A DNA stretch of 64,000 bases from Flagellimonas lutaonensis (GCF_000963865.1 NZ_CP011071.1:682001-746000), one strand, 5' to 3'; shown: positions 1 to 11,482, numbered from the stretch's first letter. The notes: generated by a model not told the origin, from the sequence alone. Program-made: numbers and translations.

Positions 1-1244
1 AGCACTATGCCATTCTTACCGACAACCGATCAAACCAGGGACAACTGGTACAAGACCTGATGGCCGGCAAGCCCATATCGGGCCTTGAGGCATTGGCGAA
101 AAAAAAGGGAGCTCTTTTTTCACGTTCAGAAATCCAACGATATATGGGTGAGGAAGAACGCCACGATATAAAAGTACTGGGGCAACAAAGCGGCCAACCG
201 CTGAAGACCATGAGCAGCGGTGAGCAAAAAAAGGCACTACTTAACCATCTTTTAAAACGGTTGCCCGATTATTTGGTATTGGTAAACCCATTTGACAATC
301 TCGATAGCCGTGCCCAAGATGAACTTAAAGAAAGATTGGGCGCGGTTTCAAAAAAAGTGGCTCTTGTACAGGTGGTGAACCGCCTAGACGATATACTTCC
401 TTTTACCATCCACTTCGCGCGTCTCAAGGGCAACGAACTTATCTTTTATGACAATGTGCAGCGTTTCAGGGCCGAAAACCAATGTGTTGCGGGGCATTTT
501 CAAGCCACCATTCCCCCGCCCCTCCATCCTGTAAAAAATAAAAATGAGGTATTGGTGCAGTTCAGCAATGTTTCTGTTTCATTCGGTGAAAAACCAGTTT
601 TGAAGAATATCGACTGGACCATCAAAAAAGGTGAATTCTGGCAACTCATAGGACCCAACGGAAGTGGCAAGACGACCCTCTTGACCATGATTACTGGCGA
701 TAGCCACAAGGGCTATGGCCAAAACCTGACCATTTTTGGGCACAAAAAAGGAAGCGGTGAGAGCGTATGGGACCTGAAGCAGCATATTGGTTATTTTACC
801 CCTTCGATGACCGATCGTTTTCGGGGTTACCACACCTTGGAAAATATGCTGATATCGGGGCTCCACGATTCTGTAGGGCTCTATGTGATACCCAGCGATG
901 CCGAAAAGCGCTTGGCAAACCAATGGCTGAATGTTTTGGGGCTGGACGACAAAAGCCAGACCTACTTCCATGAATTAAGCAGCGGCCAACAACGACTGGT
1001 TATGACGGCCAGGGCAATGATCAAACATCCGCTACTCTTGATCTTGGATGAACCCACGGCAGGGCTCGACGATCAAGGAGCCGACCTTTTTGTTTCGCTG
1101 GTCAACAAAATCGCAGCCGAAAGCAGCTCTGCCATTTTATACGTTTCTCATAGAAAAGAATCGGGCCTTAAGCCTCAAAAAGTATTTGAGCTGCAAATGA
1201 CAACAAAAGGTTCTTTAGGAAAAAACATTGAGGTTTGTAAATAG
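1..1244 (+). CDS. Two-domain ABC ATPase, ModF/PhrA-like (5' end outside window)
   Basis: The reading frame is open to the window edge (from base 3), so the true start lies upstream. The visible part holds the end of a first ATP-binding domain and a complete second one. Domain 2 has Walker A GPNGSGKTT (651-677), the signature LSSGQQ (from 975), Walker B LLILDEPTAGLD (from 1035) and an H-loop YVSHR. Domain 1 keeps a signature-like MSSGEQ (210-227), but its Walker B reads LVLVNPFDNLD, so the usual D-E pair is lost. No membrane segment is present. Tandem soluble ATPases of this shape are annotated as ModF or photorepair protein PhrA; the substrate or partner is unknown. The family call is firm, the function is not. 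Confidence 0.8.
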   Translation, partial: HYAILTDNRSNQGQLVQDLMAGKPISGLEALAKKKGALFSRSEIQRYMGEEERHDIKVLGQQSGQPLKTMSSGEQKKALLNHLLKRLPDYLVLVNPFDNLDSRAQDELKERLGAVSKKVALVQVVNRLDDILPFTIHFARLKGNELIFYDNVQRFRAENQCVAGHFQATIPPPLHPVKNKNEVLVQFSNVSVSFGEKPVLKNIDWTIKKGEFWQLIGPNGSGKTTLLTMITGDSHKGYGQNLTIFGHKKGSGESVWDLKQHIGYFTPSMTDRFRGYHTLENMLISGLHDSVGLYVIPSDAEKRLANQWLNVLGLDDKSQTYFHELSSGQQRLVMTARAMIKHPLLLILDEPTAGLDDQGADLFVSLVNKIAAESSSAILYVSHRKESGLKPQKVFELQMTTKGSLGKNIEVCK

Positions 1245-1345
1245 GATAAATATGTTTTCGGAAATATAGAAATAAACACAATTGCCAAAATAAGCCTGGC
1301 ATTTTAGCCTTTAGGGCAATTATAATATTTTTAGAAAATGTACAT

Positions 1346-1383
1346 AAAAAAGGCCACTTACTTAAAAGCGGCCTTTTGTTTTT
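1346..1383. terminator. Bidirectional intrinsic terminator
   Basis: The arms AAAAGGCC (1348-1355) and GGCCTTTT (1370-1377) form a hairpin with T-rich flanks on both strands. It sits between the convergent ABC ATPase gene (+) and secDF (-), so it can serve both. Confidence 0.75.
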
Positions 1384-1397
1384 TAGGGTTGTCGTTA

Positions 1398-4361
1398 TTA
1401 TTGGTTACCAGAGGTTATTTTCTTCTTAAGGGAATCGAACATGACCGGTGTTGCAATGAACACCGATGAGTAGGTACCCACTATTACCCCAACAATCATC
1501 GCGAACATGAACCCACGCAAGGTCTCACCGCCAAAAACAAAAATGGCCAAGAGCACGACCAACGTGGTCAGCGAGGTATTCAAAGTTCGACTCAAAGTGC
1601 TGTTCAATGCTTGGTTGATATGTTCACCATTCTTCCAACCTTTCAAGCCCACAACCTCTCGAATACGGTCGAAAACGACCACGGTATCATTCAACGAGTA
1701 ACCAATAACAGTCAGAATAGCAGCTATAAACGCCTGGTCGATTTCCATGTTGAAAGGCATTATGGCCGCCGTCATTGAAAAAATACCCAATACAATTAAT
1801 ACATCGTGGAAGACCGCTGTAACGGCACCCAATGAAAACTGCCACTTTCTGAATCGCAGTAAAATATATAGGAACACAACTGCCAATGAACCAATAATGG
1901 CCAAGAAGGCATTCTTTTTAATGTCATCTGCAATCGTAGGGCCCACCTTTCTATATTTCAATACACCTATGTTGTCGTTTGTGCCTCCTGGTTTAAAATC
2001 TTCAAACGTGGTTCCTTCTGGGAAATACTTCTGTAAAGTATTGTACAATATTTCTAATATTTCATCATCCACTTCATTTCCCTGAACATCTACTTTGTAA
2101 TTTGTGGTTACCATAATCTGATTGGCCTCACCAAATGTCTTGGCACTTGCACTACCGAGGGTTTGCGAAAGTTCAGCACTTATTTCAGAGGCGCTGACCG
2201 GTCGCTCGAATCTTATTTGGTAATTTCTTCCCCCAACAAAGTCAACCCCTTCTTGTAAACCCTTGGTAATCAACGAAAATATACTTAAAGCTACCAGAAC
2301 AATAGATATAACATATGCAATCTTTCTTTTGCTCAAAAAATTGATGCCCATATTCTTGAACAGGTTTTTGGTGATACCGGTTGCGAAATCAAGGTTTCTA
2401 CCTTTCTTCGAAATATACCAGTCAACCAACAGCCGTGTAATAAAGATTGCGGTAAACAATGAGGTTACAATCCCTATCAAAAGTGTTGTGGCAAAACCTT
2501 TGATTGGTCCAGAACCAAATATAAAAAGAATGATTGCGGTAAGACCTGTGGTAATATTGGCATCCAATATAGAGGAGAGCGCATTGTTAAAACCATCTGC
2601 AACTGCCTGAGCCTTGCCTTTGCCTCGGGCCAGTTCTTCCCTTACACGTTCAAAAATAAGTACGTTCGCATCTACCGACATACCAATCGTTAAAACGATA
2701 CCGGCAATACCCGGCAAGGTCAAAACGGCTCCTAGGCTGGTCAATACCCCAAAAATCAAAAGGATGTTAAATATCAGCGCCACATCGGCAAAGAAACCAG
2801 CCTTTCCATAGTAAAAAATCATCCACAGCAACACAAATACCATGGCAATCAAAAACGACATGAAGCCACTATCTATGGCTTCTTGACCAAGTGAAGGGCC
2901 AACCACAAAAGAATCGATGATTTCAGCAGAAGCTGGCAATTTACCCGCCCGCAACACGTTGGCTATATCTTTGGTTTCATTCACCGTAAACGTTCCAGTA
3001 ATCTCAGACCTGCCCCCTGAAATGGGTCCGGATGAAACTCCGGGCGCCGTATACACCTTGTTGTCAAGCACTATGGCAATACCTGTTTGGTTGTTGTATG
3101 CATCGCCTGTAAGTCGCTCCCACTCTTTGGCGCCGCGGGTATTCATGGTCATGCTTACGGCGGGCTTGTTGAATTGGTCAAAGGTTGCCTGAGCATCGGA
3201 AACCACATCACCACTGATTCTTGGTACACCGTCACGGTTAGATTTCAATGCATAAAGTTCAACTACTTCGGCATCTTTTGGTGGGCGCTCCCAAGCAAAC
3301 TTGGTAAACTGCACCTCTGCTGGTAACAACCTTCTAATCTCCGGCATTCGCAAATACGAACCAACCTCGGCTGTATCAGAAATGGCTACCCTGGCAATGG
3401 CGTGGCTTCCCGGACTAGCCGGAATCAATTTGCCCAACAATGGATTTGCCTCTGCGGTCAGATCCAATGAATCTTGGGCCACATCTGAAAGCAATGAATC
3501 GATTTCAGACTCTGGCTTTGACAGGGAATCCCGGGCTTGCTCTTCAGGCTCCAAAATCTCACGTAAACGCTCGTTGGCGTTCACAAAAAACTGACCTATA
3601 TACGGATTGTTCTGTTCATAAGTTTCCCAGAACTCAAGTTGGGCGGTACTGGACAACAGGTCTCGAGCCCGCTCAATGTCTCTGGCTCCTGGAAGCTCAA
3701 CAACGATACGGCCCGAAGTACCCTCACGTTGTATGTTGGGCTGGGTAACCCCAAAACCGTCAATACGCTCACGAAGTACCTCGAAAGCCGAAACAATGGA
3801 CTCATCTATCTTTCTGCGGATAATGGGTTTTACCTCATCATCGGTCATTTGAAAATTAATCTCATCGCTTAATCCCTTATTGGCAAAAATGTCGGGTGAG
3901 GCCAATTTGGTGTCGCCTTTGATTTGGTCAAATGCTTCGAAAAATAGCTCCAAATATGTTTCGTCACTATTCTTTGAAGCTTCATCAGCCATCGCCAAAG
4001 CCCTGTTAAAAACAGGATTCTTGGTATTATTGGCCAGACCTTTGAGAATATCCTTGACCGAAATCTGCAAGGTTACGTTGATACCCCCTTTGAGGTCAAG
4101 ACCTTTATTGAGTTCTTTCTTTTTGGCATCATCATACGTGGTGTAGCCCAAAATCGGCTTGCTTCCAATCGAATCAAGATACGACGCCTCAAGAGCTTCG
4201 CGCTTTGCCACATAATCTTCTTCAGTTTCTGAAATTCGGCTTGCGGCATAGGTCTCAGCATCTTTCTCAACCTTGCTCGTAATAAATGTGAACGATAGCT
4301 GGTAGATGCTCACCAAACCGAAAAGGAGCGCAAAAAGCTTAATGAGTCCTTTGTTTTGCAT
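1398..4361 (-). CDS. secDF: Fused protein translocase subunit SecDF
   Basis: This protein of 987 residues joins SecD and SecF in one chain, as is usual in Bacteroidota. SecDF is an inner-membrane RND-type protein that uses the proton gradient to help SecYEG complete export. The N-terminus is a membrane segment (residues 5-28), followed by the conserved SecD motif GLDLKGG (87-93), a large periplasmic part, the SecD membrane bundle, then SecF beginning near the motif EGVDFVGGRNY and its own membrane bundle ending at the C-terminus. It is monocistronic, with a Bacteroidota-type promoter directly upstream (4400-4430) and a terminator downstream. Assignment is very secure. Confidence 0.97.
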   Translation of the reverse strand: MQNKGLIKLFALLFGLVSIYQLSFTFITSKVEKDAETYAASRISETEEDYVAKREALEASYLDSIGSKPILGYTTYDDAKKKELNKGLDLKGGINVTLQISVKDILKGLANNTKNPVFNRALAMADEASKNSDETYLELFFEAFDQIKGDTKLASPDIFANKGLSDEINFQMTDDEVKPIIRRKIDESIVSAFEVLRERIDGFGVTQPNIQREGTSGRIVVELPGARDIERARDLLSSTAQLEFWETYEQNNPYIGQFFVNANERLREILEPEEQARDSLSKPESEIDSLLSDVAQDSLDLTAEANPLLGKLIPASPGSHAIARVAISDTAEVGSYLRMPEIRRLLPAEVQFTKFAWERPPKDAEVVELYALKSNRDGVPRISGDVVSDAQATFDQFNKPAVSMTMNTRGAKEWERLTGDAYNNQTGIAIVLDNKVYTAPGVSSGPISGGRSEITGTFTVNETKDIANVLRAGKLPASAEIIDSFVVGPSLGQEAIDSGFMSFLIAMVFVLLWMIFYYGKAGFFADVALIFNILLIFGVLTSLGAVLTLPGIAGIVLTIGMSVDANVLIFERVREELARGKGKAQAVADGFNNALSSILDANITTGLTAIILFIFGSGPIKGFATTLLIGIVTSLFTAIFITRLLVDWYISKKGRNLDFATGITKNLFKNMGINFLSKRKIAYVISIVLVALSIFSLITKGLQEGVDFVGGRNYQIRFERPVSASEISAELSQTLGSASAKTFGEANQIMVTTNYKVDVQGNEVDDEILEILYNTLQKYFPEGTTFEDFKPGGTNDNIGVLKYRKVGPTIADDIKKNAFLAIIGSLAVVFLYILLRFRKWQFSLGAVTAVFHDVLIVLGIFSMTAAIMPFNMEIDQAFIAAILTVIGYSLNDTVVVFDRIREVVGLKGWKNGEHINQALNSTLSRTLNTSLTTLVVLLAIFVFGGETLRGFMFAMIVGVIVGTYSSVFIATPVMFDSLKKKITSGNQ

Positions 4362-4399
4362 TGGATATTAAATTTTTAGAAGTATTCTTAAATAGCGTG

Positions 4400-4430
4400 C
4401 AAATATATCATTTCAAATAGGATTTGCCAA
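4400..4430 (-). promoter_or_regulatory. Putative secDF promoter
   Basis: On the minus strand the -7 element TATATTTG (4400-4407) matches the Bacteroidota consensus TAnnTTTG. A TTGG (4427-4430) lies about 20 bases upstream as the -33 element. The transcript would start some 30 bases before the secDF start codon. Confidence 0.55.
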
Positions 4431-4468
4431 TAGAAACCCCTTGAATTGTACCCGTGGCGGGGTATAAA

Positions 4469-4568
4469 AAAATTGTCATCCCAGACGAAAAAGCAAGGTG
4501 TTGCCCACTAGCAATCTTTTTGCTTTGACCCATATTATCTGGGTTCAGCGGCCTGAAATGACAATTTT
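4469..4568. repeat. Palindromic intergenic element with 11-bp inverted ends
   Basis: The ends AAAATTGTCAT (4469-4479) and ATGACAATTTT (4558-4568) are perfect inverted repeats. Inside them a second pair, CCCAGA and TCTGGG, also pairs, so the whole 100 bases can fold into one long hairpin. The TGTCAT...ATGACA ends recall the other REPIN-like elements in this window (18489 and 32296), but the core differs. It lies between mdh and secDF and could also act as the end of the mdh transcript. Confidence 0.6.
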
Positions 4569-4584
4569 CTGTTCGGCGGCAATA

Positions 4585-5511
4585 CTACACCTCAAGAAGC
4601 CCGTTGGTCTTTCTTACCCCTTCGGTGCTTTCTTGCATTTTGGCCTTTTCAGCCTCTGACAGTTCAATTTCCACAATTTCTTCAATACCGTTTTTGCCCA
4701 AAATGACTGGTACACCGATACAGATATCATTTAACCCATACTCCCCTTCCAAGAAAGTTGAACAGGGGAACATCTTTTTTTGATCACACGCAATGGCATG
4801 TACCAGACTTGAGACGGCTGCACCCGGCGCGTACCATGCACTGGTACCCAACAATTTGGTCAATGTGGCGCCCCCGACCTTGGTTTCTTCAACAACATAA
4901 TCCATTTGTTCTTGGGTAAGAAACTCTGAGACTTTTACACTGTTTCGGGTTGCATGCCCTATCAGCGGTACCATACCGGTATCGCTATGCCCTCCGATCA
5001 CCATACCGTCAACATCAGAAATCGGTGCTTTCAACACCTCGGCCAATCGGTATTTGAAACGTGCGCTGTCAAGGGCACCACCCATACCTATGATCCTGTT
5101 TTTGGACAGACTGGTGGTCTTGTGTACCAAATACGTCATGGTATCCATTGGGTTACTTACCACGATCACAATGGCGTTGGGTGAATGCTGCAATAGGCTT
5201 GAAGAAACAGATTTAACAATACCGGCATTGATGCCGATCAATTCTTCACGGGTCATACCGGGTTTTCTTGGAATACCTGAGGTGATGACCACTATATCAC
5301 TGTCGGCAGTCTTTGCGTAATCGTTGGTGCTTCCGGTAATCTTGGTGTCGAAGCCGTTCAAGGAGGCCGTCTGCATCAAATCCATGGCCTTGCCCTCGGC
5401 ATAACCTTCCTTGATATCCAACAATACTACCTCAGATGCGAAATTTTTGATGGCGATATACTCGGCACAGCTTGCCCCTACTGCTCCGGCGCCTACTACA
5501 GTGATTTTCAT
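4585..5511 (-). CDS. mdh: Malate dehydrogenase
   Basis: This is an NAD-dependent enzyme of the TCA cycle that interconverts malate and oxaloacetate. It has 308 residues, the typical length for the Bacteroidota lactate/malate dehydrogenase-like type. The Rossmann motif GAGAVG (7-12), Asp32 ending the second strand, the substrate-loop arginines in RKPGMTREE (82-90) and the catalytic His175 in GGHSDTG are all visible. The frame is open for 11 more codons upstream, but starting at 5511 places the Rossmann strand at the N-terminus as in homologues. A TAttTTTG -7 box lies at 5542-5549 on the minus strand. Assignment is very secure. Confidence 0.96.
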   Translation of the reverse strand: MKITVVGAGAVGASCAEYIAIKNFASEVVLLDIKEGYAEGKAMDLMQTASLNGFDTKITGSTNDYAKTADSDIVVITSGIPRKPGMTREELIGINAGIVKSVSSSLLQHSPNAIVIVVSNPMDTMTYLVHKTTSLSKNRIIGMGGALDSARFKYRLAEVLKAPISDVDGMVIGGHSDTGMVPLIGHATRNSVKVSEFLTQEQMDYVVEETKVGGATLTKLLGTSAWYAPGAAVSSLVHAIACDQKKMFPCSTFLEGEYGLNDICIGVPVILGKNGIEEIVEIELSEAEKAKMQESTEGVRKTNGLLEV

Positions 5512-5642
5512 GATTGTGTTTTTGGAGTTTATTTCGAAGCGCAAAAATAGCGAAATTTTAGGTCATTGTTTATGATAATTCTCAGTTAAATCAAAGGGGC
5601 TTGTACTGTTCTCGACAAATACATAAAAACAAGGTATTTGTT

Positions 5643-5722
5643 AAAAAAATGGGCTGTTCATCGAATGGACCCAATACTACAGTGCCGTTTGTCGGATCAA
5701 TACAATAGGATGGCCCATTTTT
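5643..5722. repeat. Inverted repeat between divergent genes
   Basis: AAAAAATGGGC near 5643 and GCCCATTTTTT near 5712 are inverted copies flanking about 60 bases. They lie between the divergent mdh and lipoprotein genes, ending about 40 bases before the lipoprotein start. They may be a regulatory hairpin or a degenerate mobile palindrome. Confidence 0.45.
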
Positions 5723-5760
5723 TCGTTCTAAAATTCCCAAATTTAAACTTACCTACAACT

Positions 5761-6135
5761 ATGAAAAGGCTCTTTTCATTTCTGGCCATTGTATTGGTCA
5801 TTTTTATCAGTAACTGTTCTCGCATACCCGAAAACAACGACCCCATATTGGGTGTTTGGGCAAGAGCGGCAATAGCTGAAAACGACAAAGACCAAGGCAC
5901 CCTTACGGAACGACAAGAGTGGATTTTCAACGATGCCTATTTGGGCCGCTATCATCATTACTCTGGTGATAAACTTGAATTCTATACAGACTTTGGCTGG
6001 AGTGTGGACAATGGCATTTATACCATCGAATACCATGGCACCGATATGCCCAGTGCCACTGTAATTCTCAAAAAAACGAATCAACCTGAAACGCTTGCCC
6101 ATACCGACGGTACCACGTTTGCGGTTCGGGAATAA
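5761..6135 (+). CDS. Small lipoprotein of unknown function, possibly lipocalin-like
   Basis: The start at 5761 gives 124 residues beginning with a signal peptide (MKRLFSFLAIVLVIFISNC) and a lipobox with Cys at about residue 19. A longer open frame upstream would put this signal peptide internally, so it was rejected. The mature part contains GVWAR, a tryptophan-rich stretch and several short beta-like segments, like the small lipocalin-type lipoproteins common in flavobacteria. No catalytic residues are recognisable. It is followed directly by a strong terminator and is probably monocistronic. Confidence 0.75.
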   Translation: MKRLFSFLAIVLVIFISNCSRIPENNDPILGVWARAAIAENDKDQGTLTERQEWIFNDAYLGRYHHYSGDKLEFYTDFGWSVDNGIYTIEYHGTDMPSATVILKKTNQPETLAHTDGTTFAVRE

Positions 6136-6161
6136 CAATATAACACTCCATGGAAATGAAG

Positions 6162-6194
6162 AAGGCCCGGTTGGATGACCCGGGCCTTTTTATT
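6162..6194 (+). terminator. Intrinsic terminator
   Basis: The arms AAGGCCCGG (6162-6170) and CCGGGCCTT (6180-6188) are followed by a T-rich run. The hairpin ends the lipoprotein gene on the plus strand and also lies just beyond the convergent gene at 6220. Confidence 0.85.
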
Positions 6195-6219
6195 ATTGGT
6201 TGATTGAATGGTCTGTTCA

Positions 6220-7233
6220 CTATCGAAAGCCAAAGTTAATACCGGCCGTCAACGTACTGAATTCTGAAATGTTGTAATCGACATTGATTCTAAAGAAACC
6301 TAGTTTTAGCTTGGTACCGATATTGGCCGTTACACCACTTACTTTTTCAGTGATTGAAAAGGGGTCTTCATAGGTGGTCTGAAATGGTCCCTGTCGAACA
6401 ATATAGGTGCCCAGTACGTCGGTTTCCGATTTTCCGGTCACATAGCCCAAACCGCCATAAAAATTGATGACGGGCATCTTGGTGGATACCACTGCACTAA
6501 AATTCCACGTGTTGAATTGGGTGTCAATTCGTTGGTTTTCGCCCGCGATAACATCTGTGTCGGTAAAATCATACTCCCCGTTCAAACTGGTATAGCCTAT
6601 AACTGCCGAAATGGCCACTGGCAACAACTTATCTGCGGGCAGGGCTTTTGTAAAATCGTATTGGAGGCCACCCCCCAATAGGCTAATGGAGACATCATCA
6701 GTATTGATCTTTGGCAGAAAGCGTGCCTTGACCTCAAGACCTTTTATCAACCCTACGCTAGCCTGTAAATAGCCTGAAGGAACAAAATTGATTCCTTCAG
6801 AGGAAAGACCAGAAGGTAGTTCAAACTCGGCCCGTTCGGTGACGCCGGGTGCAATCTCGGCCTCTACAAAAACTCGTACGCCTTCAATATCGCCCAAAGC
6901 GGTCGACACTGATTTCGACGTACTGCCATCTACAAATTGCAGGTTTTCGTAGTCTGCCGTATTCAATGTAAAGGCCTTTTTATCGTCTTTGTTCTTAAAA
7001 CCGGTGATGTTTCCTATCAATGATATTTCAAATCCACCCAAAGGTTTGGCATCGCCAGAATTATACCATCCGTTCGACATATTGAAGATAGCGGCTTCTG
7101 AGACCGGGGCCAAGTAGGCCGTGGTGAACCGTTCTGCATCGCTCAACCCTGCTGCAAACAGGTCGTTTATGTTTGACTGCGCCATTGCCAATGATCCCCA
7201 TGACAAAAGCATACAAAGAAAAATTTTCTTCAT
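6220..7233 (-). CDS. Outer-membrane protein, DUF6588-like
   Basis: This protein has 337 residues with a cleavable signal peptide (MKKIFLCMLLSWGSLAMAQ) and a body rich in alternating beta-strand segments with glycine-aromatic turns, ending in an aromatic residue followed by Arg (NFGFR). These are features of an outer-membrane beta-barrel. The N-terminal stretch DLFAAGLSDAERFTTAYLAP resembles DUF6588, a Bacteroidota family of unknown function; that family name is from memory and unchecked. It lies 73 bases downstream of gyrB but is separated from it by a terminator, so it likely has its own promoter. Confidence 0.75.
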   Translation of the reverse strand: MKKIFLCMLLSWGSLAMAQSNINDLFAAGLSDAERFTTAYLAPVSEAAIFNMSNGWYNSGDAKPLGGFEISLIGNITGFKNKDDKKAFTLNTADYENLQFVDGSTSKSVSTALGDIEGVRVFVEAEIAPGVTERAEFELPSGLSSEGINFVPSGYLQASVGLIKGLEVKARFLPKINTDDVSISLLGGGLQYDFTKALPADKLLPVAISAVIGYTSLNGEYDFTDTDVIAGENQRIDTQFNTWNFSAVVSTKMPVINFYGGLGYVTGKSETDVLGTYIVRQGPFQTTYEDPFSITEKVSGVTANIGTKLKLGFFRINVDYNISEFSTLTAGINFGFR

Positions 7234-7255
7234 GTTGTAAAATTTTTCCTAAAAC

Positions 7256-7288
7256 TAAAAAACCCTGACCGTTCCGTCAGGGTTTTTG
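7256..7288. terminator. Intrinsic terminator after gyrB
   Basis: The arms AACCCTGAC (7261-7269) and GTCAGGGTT (7276-7284) have T-runs on the downstream side of both strands. It is placed 20-50 bases beyond the gyrB stop. Confidence 0.85.
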
Positions 7289-7306
7289 TTGTGAAACTAC
7301 CGTTAC

Positions 7307-9274
<1,968 letters not shown>

Positions 9275-9285
9275 TCAAAATCCTA

Positions 9286-9293
9286 CAAATATA
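9286..9293 (-). promoter_or_regulatory. Putative gyrB -7 promoter element
   Basis: TATATTTG on the minus strand fits the Bacteroidota consensus TAnnTTTG and lies about 40 bases before the gyrB start. A clean -33 element is not evident. A GCGGCA...TGCCGC palindrome sits just upstream (9321-9338). Confidence 0.45.
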
Positions 9294-9409
9294 AGCAATA
9301 CCCAATGAAATTAAGGGTTTGCGGCACTTTAATGCCGCTAAGTTATTAACAAGGTTTTGTGGAAAAATTAGCTTTCAAAAAGACAAAAAACAGTTAGGAT
9401 CTTTAACCG

Positions 9410-9434
9410 AAAACCCCGACGCTTCGGTCGGGGT
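9410..9434 (-). terminator. Intrinsic terminator, probably of asnB
   Basis: The arms ACCCCGAC (9413-9420) and GTCGGGGT (9427-9434) enclose a six-base loop, and a short T-run follows on the minus strand. It lies about 140 bases downstream of the asnB stop. Confidence 0.7.
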
Positions 9435-9573
9435 CACGGACTAATTAAAATAAATTGAAAAACAAGCCATTTTTCAGACCCTTTGGCTATGCCTATCTGC
9501 CGACAGGCAGGCTCAGGGTTAATTTGACCATCATTTAAAAAAAATATAGGTCGTCTTAAAATGAAAACAAGCT

Positions 9574-11244
9574 TTACTTTACGTAGGCATCGGCGTGCAC
9601 TTTGGCCACCGCCCTGCCCGATGGGTCGTTCATGTTCTTGAAGGCCTCATCCCACTCCAATGCTATTTTGGTGCTACAAGCCACGGAGGGCTCTTGTGGC
9701 ACGCTCAAAGCAGCGGCATCTGAAGGAAAATGGCTTTCAAATATGGAACGGTAATAGTATTCTTCTTTGGTGGTCGGGGTCTGTATCGGAAACTTGAAAT
9801 GGGCGTTTTTCATCTGCTCATCTGAAACCTCCTTTTCGACCAATTCTTTTAAGGTATCAATCCAACTGTAGCCCACGCCATCAGAAAACTGTTCTTTTTG
9901 TCTCCAGGCAACGCTTTCGGGCAAGTACGACTCAAACGCCTTTCGAATTACCCATTTTTCCATACGCTCACCGTTGATCATCTTGTCTTTGGGGTTGATG
10001 CGCATGGCAACATCGATAAATTCCTTGTCTAAAAAAGGCACACGCCCCTCAATGCCCCAAGCGGCCAACGACTTGTTGGCCCGTAGACAGTCGTACATAT
10101 GAAGTTTGCCCAGTTTTCTGACTGTTTCTTCATGGAAATCTTTTGGGCTCGGTGCCTTATGAAAATACAGATACCCACCGAACAACTCATCGGCACCCTC
10201 GCCCGAGAGCACCATTTTTATGCCCATCGACTTAATGACCCTGGCCATCAAATACATCGGGGTTGAAGCCCGAATGGTAGTGATATCGTACGTTTCAATG
10301 TTGTAGATGACATCCTTGATGGCATCAAGGCCCTCTTGAATGGTGAACTTGATCTCGTGATGGACCGTGCCGATATAATCGGCTACCAATCGCGCGGCAG
10401 CCAGGTCAGGTGAACCTTCTAAACCTACCGAAAAAGAGTGCAACTGAGGCCACCACGCATCTTTGGTATCATCTGACTCTATTCTTTTTTGGGAATATTT
10501 CTTTGCTATTGCAGAAGTGACCGACGAATCTAAACCGCCCGAAAGCAAGACTCCATATGGCACATCAGACATCAACTGCCTGTGAACGGCCGCTTCAAGG
10601 GCCTCACGCACCTCTCGTATGCTGGTTTCGTTTTCTTTGACGGCCTCGTACTCCATCCAATCCCTTTGGTACCATTGCTTGAGCTCTCCATCGGAACTGT
10701 GCAAATAATGCCCAGGGGGAAAGAGCTCTATCTTTGAGCAAACCCCTTCCAACGCCTTTAACTCTGAGGCCACGTAAAATGTTCCGTTGCGGTCCCACCC
10801 CATATAAAGTGGAATGATGCCCATATGATCACGGGCAACAAAGTATTCATCTTTTTCCGTATCGTAGATGGCAAATCCGAAGATACCGTTCAACTCATCT
10901 ATAAAATCTGGGCCCTTTTTTTGGTACAAGGCCAAGATGACCTCACAGTCAGACTGGGTCTTGAAATCATACGTGCCCTCAAATTGCTTTCTGAGCTCTC
11001 TATGGTTGTACATTTCACCATTGGCCGCCAATATCAACTTCCCATCAGGGCTCACCAATGGCTGTTTGCCCGAGGCGGGATCCACGATGGCCAAACGTTC
11101 ATGGGCCAAAATGGCCTTATCATCCGCATATATTCCACTCCAATCAGGCCCCCTGTGCCTCACTTTTTTGGACATTTCCAACAATTGGGGCCGTAACGTC
11201 TCGGTGCTTTCCTTTAAATCAAACGCACATACAATTCCACACAT
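9574..11244 (-). CDS. asnB: Asparagine synthetase B, glutamine-hydrolysing
   Basis: The enzyme makes asparagine from aspartate, glutamine and ATP in the cytoplasm. At 556 residues it has the AsnB length. Cys2 of MCGIV is the glutaminase nucleophile, with the glutaminase signature LAIVDP and the loop NGEMYNH at residues 51-81. The synthetase domain has the PP-loop LSGGLDSS (234-241). A later LSGEGADELFGGY motif completes the active site. It is transcribed away from the DUF2911 gene at 11483. Assignment is very secure. Confidence 0.97.
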   Translation of the reverse strand: MCGIVCAFDLKESTETLRPQLLEMSKKVRHRGPDWSGIYADDKAILAHERLAIVDPASGKQPLVSPDGKLILAANGEMYNHRELRKQFEGTYDFKTQSDCEVILALYQKKGPDFIDELNGIFGFAIYDTEKDEYFVARDHMGIIPLYMGWDRNGTFYVASELKALEGVCSKIELFPPGHYLHSSDGELKQWYQRDWMEYEAVKENETSIREVREALEAAVHRQLMSDVPYGVLLSGGLDSSVTSAIAKKYSQKRIESDDTKDAWWPQLHSFSVGLEGSPDLAAARLVADYIGTVHHEIKFTIQEGLDAIKDVIYNIETYDITTIRASTPMYLMARVIKSMGIKMVLSGEGADELFGGYLYFHKAPSPKDFHEETVRKLGKLHMYDCLRANKSLAAWGIEGRVPFLDKEFIDVAMRINPKDKMINGERMEKWVIRKAFESYLPESVAWRQKEQFSDGVGYSWIDTLKELVEKEVSDEQMKNAHFKFPIQTPTTKEEYYYRSIFESHFPSDAAALSVPQEPSVACSTKIALEWDEAFKNMNDPSGRAVAKVHADAYVK

Positions 11245-11452
11245 AAATCATTTGGTTTAATAATCTTTGACAAAGATGTGTCGATAATTACTATTTAAAA
11301 ACAATAATTGGTAAAATGGTTTCATTATGAAATAAATATTCATCCTTATTGTTATATTTATAATAATAATTTGCTTTTTGCACACACAGTCATTTCAAAC
11401 CGAAAGTGAAAAATTTAACTACTTTTTATAAAACAGGAACAAGAATAGGTTC

Positions 11453-11460
11453 TAGCTTTG
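11453..11460 (+). promoter_or_regulatory. Putative -7 promoter element of the DUF2911 gene
   Basis: TAGCTTTG matches TAnnTTTG and lies 22 bases before the start codon at 11483. No clear -33 TTTG is seen at the right distance. Confidence 0.4.
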
Positions 11461-11482
11461 GCTTTTAACCAAAATATAAATC

